Below, one piece after another: positions 1-12,687 of a DNA stretch of 64,000 bases. The notes under the pieces are model-generated. The model worked only from the letters and a program-made list of their open reading frames with translations, did no database searches and was not told where the DNA came from. The position numbers and the translations under genes are program-made. This stretch comes from Glossina fuscipes (Eukaryota > Arthropoda > Insecta > Diptera > Glossinidae), in assembly GCF_014805625.2 (NCBI RefSeq), contig NW_023998434.1, positions 586,576 through 650,575 on the forward strand, read 5' to 3'. Within the stretch, counting starts at the first letter, position 1. Each line of letters starts with the position of its first letter.

Positions 1-1990
1 AAATATCAAATGAATGTGAAAAATTTGAATCAGATGAGTTAATCCTTTCAACTCTTTCTCCTCGAATTGCTCACAAGAAAAAATCAACTCTGAGCTGCCA
101 TGAATAATACGTGTTTGCCTGGAAACAAGCTATCATTTCATGACGAAAGCAAATGAAGTATCGTTTGTACAAGATGCAATGTTCAGCCATGTCCGACCAT
201 GATGACCTTACTCATCCTATTTATCATTTTAAACTGTTCACGATATCAAAATTTCACTGTTAGGCATATATGACTATTTTGCTTTTGTTGAGTAGTTATA
301 ATTACTCTGTATGTAAGGGAAACCTTAAAGAAAATTCTGATTTAATTATAGTCGGCATTTTTTTTTTTTTTTTTTTTGAACAACAGGTCTTCAATCTCTT
401 TGATGAAATATTTAACCAAGGGTGAAAATAATTTTTTAACTTAATTTTTTCTTTTTAATGGCGAAAAATAAAACTGACTAACTTGGGGTGTTTCGCTCTT
501 CACACAGTTGTTATTACGTAATAGCTTACATAACTTTCTGGGACTTAATACGATTTGGTTTTAAGGATACAGACTGAATTTGACAATTTTTGCTGCATAA
601 AATCCGCTACACTTTACGTTAATATATTACAGATGGTGGGACTTTTGGATATTGATTTAGTTTGTTGGGTAATAAATGTAAAATTGTTTTATGCTGTGCT
701 GTGCACCTAGTTAAGGTGGGCGATGTAAAGTGATTGAAATTGTTGAATCTGTATGTAATTACGTGGTGAAATGTCGCAAGAGTTGCTTCGAAAATATTTT
801 TCAGTTAGCATACGTCTTTATATCCATCACTGAAGGATGGAGATACGCTCACTTTGTTTCTTCCCCAAAAGAATGCTTCAGAGATCCTACTCTTGATCAG
901 TGTGAAATTTTGAATTTATTTATAAGCCATGTCTGTCCGTCTATATGTCTGTGTGGTGTTGGTTGTTGGTCGCAAAAGTGAAGTTATCGACTTCAAATTT
1001 GGTAGAAACATTGCCAGTCTTCGCACGCGGATTGATATTGAAAACGGGCCAAATTGGTCAGAACAAAAGGCCGCAGTGGAGCATAGACTAAATGCAAATC
1101 TAATTATTTAGGTTGTTTTTCGCTTTGATTGCCTCAGTTATTAAATGCAAATCAGACAGACAGACTTTTTTCATGATTAAAGAGATCGCACGTAACATCA
1201 ATACGGACAAGTGAATCATCTATTTTTTAGGATATTAAAGTTTAATAGAGATTTGCATTGTAAACTTATGCATGGGCTTAAAAAACGATTATATGATTAT
1301 TATATAAATCAGGCAAAAAAATTATTCTTTTTTGCATATAAATCCATTAAATCAAAGTAGTTGTGTTCCAATGCACAACGTATTTGAGGTTTTTTTTTTT
1401 TCCTTTTTTTTTGCTTGTATCTAATACCTTGAAACATTTTGAAAAGCATTAATATCATTGGCATCAATAACATCGTCGTTATTTAGACGGAAAATCATTC
1501 ATTCTTTTCATAACCACAACACCATATGAATGCTATGTTATATGTTGCTTAATGACGATGATGACTCTGACTCTGACTCTGATTATGATAGTTATCGTGA
1601 TGATGATGATGATGATGATGATAATAATGATAATGGTGATAATAATAACGGGGGCAACGATGATGTTTTTTTGAAATGCTGACTCGGTATGCATTTCATA
1701 ACCCGCTTGGTTACTTTGTCTGAAACGTCACACCGTTTTATAGTGTTGCACATTGAGCTAATGCTTGGCTTATTGCTGTATAATTTTGCATTTGCCTTTA
1801 CTAAGTTTGCTTGTTTTTTGTTGTTTAATGTGGCAGTTGCTGCTGTTGCCATAGTTTCCTCATCAGTGTACCTTTTTTTTTTTTTTTTGTTTTGCTTTTT
1901 ACAAACTGTAAAGCAGGATGTTTTGTTTTGTTCGTTTTTTCTTTTAAATTTTTTTTTTTTTTTTTTTTGTTACTATATATTTGAACTCAC
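1..1990 (-). other. Part of the intron after exon 41 (at least 1990 bp)
   Basis: No sequence matching the continuation of AAA2 on the minus strand. Contains a TGA/TAA trinucleotide repeat (1598-1648) and T-rich stretches (1870-1968). The small open frames here are low-complexity. Confidence 0.6.
1598..1648. repeat. (TGA)n/(TAA)n microsatellite
   Basis: TGA units degrading into TAA/TGG units, preceded by TGACTC-like units from about 1561. Confidence 0.9.
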
Positions 1991-2134
1991 CTCAAACAAG
2001 AGAGCACAGTGGTTTTCCAATCTAATGCGTTCACCATTTGCTAATGTCAGCAGCTTATTATCATCCATAACTGAGTTCATGTTCTCAATCCAAAGTGCAT
2101 CAACATCTCCATCAAAGCAGACGTAACGGCGTTC
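1991..2134 (-). CDS. DNAH10: DNAH10 exon 41 of window: AAA2 Walker B
   Basis: 144 nt, phase 0 at both ends. [40 protein letters not shown] and NHCALLFE match [44 protein letters not shown] of DNAH10. Acceptor ...cattcccgcag, donor GTGAGT. The next expected residues (GDLQ.ASPATVSRCGMV) are not found before position 1. Confidence 0.98.
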
Positions 2135-2555
2135 CTGCGGGAATGCATTAAACTGATTGTATTAGTTGCCAAAGCCACATGATACGGATGCATGCATAGA
2201 CGATGATGACGGTAATCATGATAAAAATGTGTACTTTTTTTTTTTTTTGTTCGACTTGCTATATAGTGTAAGATGATATTCGATGGTATGTAGAATTTTG
2301 TAGAGTGGTAGGAGCGTATGAGAAATCAAAAAAAAAAAAACAAAAAAAAAACACAAGGTTGTATTTGCGATATCGTTGCGAGGGAACATTTCATAATAAA
2401 ACTTGCATTAAAACGATCACACAAAAGTTTATGATGCAAACTATGTTAGGTAAGAGTTCAAAGACGAGTAAGTATCCGTTGGAATTGAAGGCTACATAAG
2501 CTTTGAGTTAACGTGACATTTGTTGTTTCTAACACATAGATATTCATGCAAAAAT

Positions 2556-2591
<36 letters not shown>

Positions 2592-5500
2592 GTATACATA
2601 GTTATATGCGCATATATAATGATACATTCAAACTATGGGGATTTATTACTTATATACTTATGTAAGCTTCACAACTGTTTATGTTTTAGATGATAGTTAA
2701 GCTCAGAAGGGATCTTAACGCATCGTTGCAGTTAGTTTTTCCATCTCCTTTTTTTTTTTTCTTAAATATCAACGATGGCCTTCGTCAACGTTTTAAAAAT
2801 GTTATATGAAACCGAAAGCAATGGGATTTATTAGCAATTTTGTGTGACATCCGTAGAAACAAACACCTTTACTACTGACAATTTGGTTTTGTTCTTTTTT
2901 CCTTTTCATGGTGCTTTAACTATAGAACTCTTCGCTCTCCCAAGAGTATCGTAATGTATAATAGAAGGTTAAGCAGTAAGTACTGTTTTTATGGTTACTT
3001 TGATAGCGCAAGTAATGCGCAAATCAATTGTTTAGCTAGATGTGAAGAATAGTTTCAAGGTAAAGATTTTTTTTCTCTCTTCTTTTTTTTTGTTTTTTTG
3101 TTACGTTTAAATTAAAAAAAAAATTTGAATAAAGTGAAGGCTTCGGCTTTAAAAATGAAGGCGCGTAAAGATGTCAAAAGCACTTGTGGACTTGATTTAG
3201 CGAAAATATTTCAAAATGTATTAATGGTATGAAATTTTCATGCAAAAGATATAATCTGATGGATTCTCAATTCTTATACATTTAATCAGCAAAGTACTGA
3301 AGAGGCGTAGTTTCTGCTTTTTTGCATTATTTTTCCGTACGTAAATGCCAAAGATGTGTACATGATCGGCGTAAAATTGTTGGTCGATTTAATAATGTGC
3401 TTATATCTGTCGTCCGTTGTTGGAATACCCTGAGCTGGAGAGCCGAGAATGGAAAGCGCAGGTTATTTGAAAAGTACTCCCTTGAACGGGACGATTATAA
3501 AATCCGTACACAAATGTTAGAGTACATGGTTGCAAATGTTTACCTAAATCTTATTACGATAATCGTTTCAGTGGGCCGATATGAGTGTCTTTGCGAAAAT
3601 GGGAAAAATTTAATATCGCGTTAAACATCTCTTTTAAGATCTAATGTGTCCTTGCAAGTTAAAGAGAGTTTGGATGCTATGTAAGTGGTCTCGATGTCGT
3701 CATTTACCGCCATGAACTTTTGGGTAGATAAATTGAGACGTGGCCGTGTTAGCTTGCATGATGACGAACACTGTAACGAGAAACATCGCTCAAATTCAAC
3801 GAATGAAGCGGGAAGACCTGCGAATTAAATTTAGAGAGATACCAGCGTTCTTGCCTCTATATAGAATCAATGCTCAGCTAAGCACACCTTGGGCAAAAAA
3901 CTATAACTTGAAATGAAGCTATATAGAGTGACAAGGTTTGGTTAAACTTGAGAAGTGCTTTGTATGCCAAGATTTCCTTCCGTCACTGTAACTTTCGTTG
4001 TATAAGAACAGTTGAACTAAAAACTTTTTACGAAAAGCTCGCTAGGAAAATGGTGTAAAAATTATCAAGGCTTTCGTTAAAATTAATCAATTAAAGATCA
4101 ATCAATTTACTCAAAAATTCGGATCCGACAATTAAAGAATACACTATTATTGGAAATGTTCCTCTTTGAGTGATCCTCGCAAATAACCACACCATGAATA
4201 CGACATTGACGTTGTTGTATATTGAGAATAAAAAGTTCGTACTGAACGGACGAAAAAATTAATTTTTTTCTTCTTAACAAGATTACAAAACACACGAATA
4301 GTATCAATAAACCTGCTTGGATATGGATTATCTTATTCTTGCCTTTCTGTATATGTTTTCTGATTTAAAAAAAAAAAAAAAAAAACAAAAAAAAAAATAT
4401 TGTTATCAAGAATTGTTTATATTAGTTCGCTTATTACGCCTTTACAAATGATTTATTGACGGATTTCCGTAATTGCTTTGTTGCCAAATTTCTTAGGTTG
4501 CGTTGCAAAAATTTCTTGAAAGATTTCCTTAAGACGCATTCACTCTGGCAAACGTTTCGAAATAACAAAATGATTACATTTACATTATGTGAACCATCCC
4601 GGTCGACTTAAAATATAAGTCAAGCATATCCAAAGTCAAAGTGGTTTGATTTAATAACTTAAAACAACTCTTGTTAATCATTTGATAAATTACGTGGCGT
4701 CGTGGCAAAGTAAGTCTGGCCAATTTAATTAGTCCGTGTGTTCTATAACGGTCGAAAGTTTATTTATCGATTATTATTTTCTATTCATTCATGTATTTAC
4801 TTCCTTCTATTCGATCGACCCATACCCAGGCTGTGCTTTTGCTATTACTTTTAAAAGTGTTGCGCTCTTACCATATACTTATGCTTACACTAAGACCTTA
4901 CCCGATTGTTTTACTTAGCGCATATTTCATTTTCACCTCAATTCATTGATCAATGGAGAGGTTTATAAATTTCAATTAAAATATTTCCACTTTTTTACAA
5001 TTTTATTATACTTTGTTAGCACCAAGTTTTTTGTGATTTGAATTGAACTTTTTTATTTACACCATGTTTTTATATGTATATAATATATATATATATATAT
5101 TGTTGTTTTTTTCAATTAAAATTCATACCTCACGCTCCACTGGTTTATTCATTTCGCGAAATATATTTGAGAATAAACCATCAACCCAATCTCTAGTATC
5201 GGGATCCAGAAAACCGTACAATTCGATTACCGTGCAAGCCTGTGATGTAAAGAGAAAATAAAATGAGAAAAATGAAAAAAAAAGAGTAAATAAAATAAAA
5301 TGAGAAAAAAAAAAAAAACAAAAAACAACAACCACTTTTTAATGCAAATAAATAAAATTTACAAATAAAAATTAACAAATTGTAACAACACACAGATAAA
5401 ACAAACTTGAAAATGGGTGAATAAAAACGAAAGAGAGATAAAATGTAATAAAATCATTTACATTGATGCCTTCAATGAAATAAATTTAAAAGTGTTGAAA

Positions 5501-8500
5501 TGTGAATGGAAAAAAGGAATAAATTTCGATAAAAACGCCCACATATATATACAGATACTAACGCATCTTTAACAATTTTCATTAATATTATGACAGATAC
5601 CACAGACATTAAATGGAAAATGAAATATGCATAAAAGCGCATTTAAATGAAGAGAAACAACATTTACATGCAAGAAACGGCCGCTAAAAAAATAGTTCAA
5701 TCCAAAGAGGTAAAATAGTTTACATGTCCAATTTATCGATATAACAATGCGATATTTTTACAGCTAACCGCTGTAAAACGCAGAACGCGCGCAGATAGCT
5801 GGCAGATAGTACTTTCAGTAGAGTAAGCAGGCGATCGATTCGCTCTGTACAGAATTTTTAAAGATTTTCAGGGCATATGACCTAGAGTAGAAGAAGAAGG
5901 AGTTTATTGAAAAGTTTTTGAAGCAAATTTTGTCCCAGATCTGGGTACATTTTCCATAAGAGAGCATATTGTCCGGGTTTTCTCTTTATTTACTTTATGA
6001 ACAACAAAATTCTAAGCTAACCACACTAACAAAATTTATATACAAAGTCGAGCCCGAGAAGGTAAGAATTACGACTATCGTCAGTCGGTGTTCGCGGATT
6101 CACATCTTAAGTGCGATAGAGTTTTCTTTGGTCGTAGCTGTAATGAGTGCTCGATTGGTAAAGGCACAACATTTATCGATTTTGCACTCGCCGACGGGGC
6201 TGCGGCCATGACTTTCGTATTTATTTTTCTGTTCTGGTTTCTTTCTGACTGTCACAATGCTAATCCAATAGGGAGTATTCCCTGAGTGATAGGGGAGTTC
6301 TCCCAAATTCTTTGTATCAAACCATTCCTGTTCTACGCAGGTAAAAATCTTTTTTAATCAAGTATCATTGCTATTAGGACACTATCGATCAATCGATGCG
6401 ATCAAGAATCCAAAATTGGTAAGACTTTTACTAAAATATTTCACGGTATGATTAAAGAAATTAAAGAAAGATTCTTATCGGTTCATCAGCCTATCGTTTC
6501 CGTCCACCATGGAAAATGGCCGACTCGTTACCATCCAATGTTCATAAATGTAAATAAATTCTAGGTTTAATGCAGAGTGCAAGCTATCGAAAGATGAGCT
6601 ACATTTTCAATTCCTATTAAATTCGATTTCGGTTTCTGCAAGTGTAGCTTATTCTCAATGATGTTTTCCTAAAAATCGGAAGAAAAAACCATGCTAGACT
6701 TGAAACTGGCAGAATTACTATAGTTGGAACGGATCGTCGTTACAATCTTAGTATTATACGTTTTATATGTTAAAGCTCGCCAGCCTTAAGGAATTTTCAT
6801 TTTAAAAAGCAATATTCGTGTGGAGCTTGAAGACGACATTACCGCCATTTGTATCACCTTAGAGAAAGCAATCACCCAATGAGACAAATATCAATAACTC
6901 AATATTTCGCTTTTATAAAAATTCGAGGAAAAATTCAAATGATCTTTTATCGTATTGAGCTTTGAAATCAATATCGTGCCCCGAGTGGCTGAATAAAGAA
7001 GACAAAAGAAAACAGCAGAGCCATACTTTCGGGCGAATAACGATAATTTGCAACAATGGGAGCTGAGTTAAAAGTTTGGCTTTCATGTATATTGGAGTAA
7101 ATTTTTTTAATTTCTAGATGTTGTGGAGACAAAACTAAATTGACCATAAGTCAAAATTTATTGATCAAAGTTGTGGATCTCTAATCTTTAGAGTATTTTT
7201 GTTTCCTTTTTTGCTCTCTTTGCTGAATAAATTAATTAAACGCTTTTTGAAATAAAATGTTGTACTATAAGTATTGATAACATTTGTATTGTATGATTGA
7301 GAACTGCATGTATATTTATATTCACATGCATGTGCTTGCATGTACGTATATAAGCAAATATTTGTTGTACATTTAAAAATGAATTCATTTATGTTATTTT
7401 GCGAACATGCTAAAGTATTTTAATGAACAATTTTGGTATGTTTGACCAACATTACCATCTTTTACTCTTTCATTTCTGTTATTTTTTTTTTTTTGCTCTT
7501 TATTTTTTTTTTATTTATTATCGTCCAACAAACTTTATAATATCGCACAGTTTATCATACAATTGTTAACTCGCATTATCTTTGTATGTTCATCACAAAA
7601 CATTTCATTGCTTGTCAAAGTGAATGAAAACAAATAAAATGTGAATACGTTTTTTTTTTTTTTTTTTTTATTTTTAACTAATATTCTCTCCCTACTAAAA
7701 CACATAAAAAAATTAATAGCAAAAATAAAATATTGATAAAAAAAAAAAAAAAAAAAAGAAAAGAAAAATGATGATGAAAAAGTAAAAAATTAGTTTTTAT
7801 ATAATGATTGTTTTCTTCTCTTTCTTCATCTTTTTTTTTTTTTTAGCTTTTTTATTTTAATCCTCCGCACATATATGTGGGACCATCTAGAGCATAATTT
7901 TATTTTCATCATATCTGATATGAAAAGCGAGAGGGACAGGGAGGGAAAATGCATAGCTATTTCAGGCACGCGTGTGTTTTAATTGCCGAACGATTTCACT
8001 CTAGCGTTAGACGATTGCAAACGCAATGCAGGCATGCGTTTAGTTAGAACATTTCTAGTGTACAGTTCTCCCTTTTAAAGAGAATTTATGGGATAGTGAC
8101 TTTAGAAAATCCTTTCCAGCTGTACTTAGAACCTAAGTTTGAAAAAAGATGAATTTAAAAGAATATATAGGGAATTACGTATTGGCATCAATTCGATAGA
8201 TTATAATGCCACATAGCCGTGCAGATAGGACTTGCGCTCCCGGATTTAAATGTCAGGAAGGAGGATTCAAATGTGGAGCAAGCTTGGTCGACCGTTCCCT
8301 ATCTCATCCTTTTTCCCCATCACGCGACAAGAAATTGAGATACGTTGCTCAAATCACGTGGACATAATTAATCCGATTAAATTATTCATTACTTTGAAGG
8401 AAAATGAAAATTTGTTTGAAGGGAGGCATAGCTAGGTAAGCTTAGAGTAAGAACGAAAATTTTGATTTAAGAAAAGAAATTTGAAGCTTCGTTTCTCTGA

Positions 8501-11500
8501 ATTATGAAAAGAATGACTTAACCTATATTTGAAGTTTTCTTGTTCCTCTTTACTAGTTCCTCAACTCAACTTTCAACTTAAATTTTTCCGTAAACCTTCT
8601 TTTCGCCAGACCTCTAGTGATTTTTGAAACGTGGCCGTAAATATATCATTTTATCTTGATAGAAAAAATGCCAAAGTGAATGACGGAGTGTTTGAAAGTG
8701 AAGTGTGCAATCTGCTTACAACCACGCCCTTGGTTTGCATTTCGCTGAACACATTTATTGCATTGAAAAATATATGCGATAAAAACACGTTCATCAAAGA
8801 CAAAGTATGCCCTTACACTTATGTCCTGCCAAAGTTTTTGACGTAAAACTCAAACAAATTATTTTTAGGACCAAGTAAAATTATTGCGAGGGACCATTTT
8901 CATATACCCGTTTTGTAATGTAATATTATATAATGCATTAGTGTATTGAGGAGGTGGTAAGTAACGAGTTTCCTTGCATTCCTTATGCTCACAGGAGAAT
9001 GATGCGTGGAAAGCGATAGAATTATTGAGAGAATGAATCTTACACCATATGTTTCGAAAAAAAACAATTCCTTGTTCGGGAAATGTCGAGAGGCCCATCG
9101 AAGAGGATTCGAAAGCCTAACATAAAATCTTAAGTACTATAAGCGCTTGCTTCAGGACCAATCTTCCTTAACGCTTTTTACACGGACGACTGCCACTAAC
9201 GATGATCCGTTAAAGGTCCCCTTTATTGAGCTAACACATGTAATGAAACACATGGTGCACTGGTGAAATTTTACATTCGATATCGAGTAAATAAAATTCA
9301 TAGTCTATTGAGCCCAATGGACTCACTGCTCGTTGAAAATTGCTCGATGACGGGAACTATCAACCGAAATCAACCGAAAGTTATTTTCGAGTTATCTCAT
9401 AGAATTATCTTTTAAGACAGCAATGACTCCTTATGTGGATCAGGTTTTATATTGCCTTTATATCGTGATTATGATTTCAGTCGTTAGTAAGTTGATAGAA
9501 AAGTAGTCACTTGACCATCACTTGACCATCACGTGTACTGTACATAGAAAAAGAAAAAACCGTTCTCAGCTTGGTTCTAACAATGTATTTTCTGTATATC
9601 GTTACACATGATAAATTTAACTCTATACGTATATATTATATGGAGGGTGTTAGATACATATACATATATCCATGCGGTCGTTATTTGTTTTGCATATGTT
9701 TAAACTAAATTAACAAAAAAAAATCAGAAAAAAGATGCGAACATATAGAAAGGGAGAAAAAGAGAGGAGAGTAGAACGATGAAAAACGAAAAGGATAGAG
9801 AGACAGGAGGGGGGAGAGAAATAAACATTAAATCGTGTTTTTAACATATATTACATACGGAGATAGAATGCAACCGAGTGAATATGTCACAACAATAAAC
9901 ATTCATTGCTAAGCATTCGTACACGTGAACAACAACTGCGTATTTCTAAGCATTCGTCGTGACTTTGAACAATTCATTACAAATTTTTAGCTAATTACTT
10001 TGGGAAACCTTTTCTGATATTATGTGTTAACTGGTACCTGGTGTATGCGTCAAGCTAGTCTGGTATGAGTTTTCATTCCAGTAAAACTTAATGGTAGAAC
10101 ATCTAGTTAATTAACTTTGAATGTGAAATTATTTTTTGTTTAGAATATGGTTGCAATCTCGAAGGGAAAAAACAGTACTTTTTTTTTATATAAAAAAAAA
10201 TTCGTTTTTTCTTTTTTTTTCTTTACTATGTGAAAGAATGTCGATTGTCTTGTAGAGAATTTTATATAAGAGTTTATATTGTTAATGAATTCGCTTAAAT
10301 TGTTGTTTAAAATTGCTTTTAACAAAAAAATGAAGAAGAAGATTTATCCTTATGTTTCCTATATCTCGCAACGAATAAATAAATAATATTCTCTTTAAAG
10401 AGCGGATCAAAAATTTTTAATATCATATTCCAAGATCAGTTGATATTCATAAAACTCTAAGGCGAATTGGGAAACCTGTGTTAAGAGAATCGTCTTTCGT
10501 AAAGGCGAAGTAAATCTTATCAAAGATTTCTGCGAGAGATCAGATCAGAAGAGATCAGAAGAAAGCACAACTGGAAAGCACTAAATTATATTTGGAAACG
10601 CACTTAATTGGTTCTGGCATTAAAAGCTTGTGCCAGGTGAAGACAGTGGATGTGACACAAACCAAAAATAGAATCAAAGAAAAGGAAACCTTTGGATTGT
10701 TTTCGTTTAAATGCATGTGCAATACTTCCTAAGAGAGTGTGAACTGAAGTGACATCATGGCTGACAGCTGGAAGCTGTAGCTGATACGATGGATGTATAG
10801 GACGTAGGCGACGTTTCGAGTGTAGAATGCCTGAATTTGGTCTTGACACCATTGAATGAGGATGGTCGTGCTTGCTATCAGCTTATACTAGAATGCAAGC
10901 TAATGGAGTAAGTATTGGTGTTTGGTTTTCAAACGGCGGTGATACAGTTATACTTTAAAGCTCCTGCCCCCATATATAGGCCAGGCGATCTTTGGAAACC
11001 CATGAAATCGACATCTGTTTATTTTTCGTTATTAATTCGTATAAATTTGTCGAATTCGTGTCGCGAAGTATTTCATAGCAAATTGTTGTTGTTGGAACAT
11101 CGCAATTAAACTTCTAATGGATATTGAAACCGAAGGCAATCAGTCCTGTTTCTCTGACATATTTGACTCCGTACACTTGACTTTATGATGTATCCTATCT
11201 ATAAACGCTTTGTTAAATCTCCTCATTAGACTTTCTTTTTATAGAATATTGTCGGTTGTGCCCTTAACTAACATTCTATAATGCGCTGACTTTTCAAACA
11301 TCTCAGGAAAGAATTAAAATCAATTTTGAATATTTAATACATTGAATGTTTCCTTCCTTCACTTTAGCATAATTATCGTAATTACATTGTTCAACTCGTT
11401 TCGTTTAGGCGAATTACTACAATATCTCGAACCTGTTATAAAGCATTTAACAAAAGTAATATTAGAGGATACGGTTTACGTGCAAGCGCCAGCATATCGA

Positions 11501-12656
11501 TAAATAGACATTTACCTTAGGGTTAAGTGTAATGCATTTGGTTGGCAGACCCATGTAAGTTTGAGCTTTAATTAGAGTATTTATAACAACAGTTTTACCG
11601 CCACCTGTTGGCCCCACCAGCATAGTTGAATGTCGGGTCATCATTGTTTCATACATTTGAACGACTTTGTCTTCCTATAAGAAATTTTAATAAAACAATT
11701 AGAAAAAAAAAAAAATTAAAAAGGAACAAAAAAAGATAAGAATGTGTGTGTATGTAGAGTAAAATGCCAACGAAAACTACCATCGGATATATATACATAT
11801 ACTACATATAAAAGGAAAATTCCGAACCTAGAGATGCATTTTGTTGCTGTTGTGGCAAGAAGCCTGAGCATCAACACCGGCAATTAATGATGCCCAAGCT
11901 CTACAGATCACAATATGACAAAGTAATTTGAAGAAGTGTTGTTATTATTAAAGCATTTTTCAATTTTTGTTTTTATTTATTTATTTATTTTTTTTTTTTT
12001 TTATAGAAAATTTGTTAAGCAATTATGTATGCGCTCAGATATATATACATGTGTGTGTGCGTGTGTCTTTGTGTAATTAAGGTATTACTACAGCAATTTT
12101 CTTTATCACTCTATTTGCTCGCACACCAATCCAGATGTGATGCATTTGATGCTTGCGTACGTACGTCCTCTCATTTTTCATTTAGCTTGCTCGGTATCGC
12201 TTGCATACCCGATTCTATTATAGTCGCATTTTACAGCTAGCCTTATTTCGATCTACTTCACCATCCCAAAGCGCAATTTACAATGTGTCAAAGTGTCAAC
12301 GCCTATGATACTCAAAAGGGATTTTCCATCATTGGAATTTTTCTGTATAGAATTTATTGTAGAATGTCAGAGATAATAATGCCAAGATTATGACATTGTT
12401 GTTTTCCTATTCTAGTTGTTATTGTTACTGTTATTGTTGTTGTAATTTTTGCTACCATTCTACAGCAACAATAGAGAAGCAACAGCACCAGTAACAGCAC
12501 CAGTAACAGCACCAGTATAGCAATGGTAGATATAGTCGTGCGTAGTAGAGTAATGGCATCAGCAGTGTCAACTCTAAAGCACTAAGACTTGTTGTTCGAG
12601 TTGCTATTTTCAATGCCGGAAGGATGTTTTTATGTTTATGTATGTATGTATGTATG

Positions 12657-12687
<31 letters not shown>

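Larger units (their letters stand above)
2135..5128 (-). other. Intron 40 (2994 bp)
   Basis: Contains (CA)n/(TA)n at 2556-2591, poly-A stretches around 4366-4397, a possible mariner remnant at 3.7 kb and otherwise AT-rich unique sequence. Confidence 0.55.
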
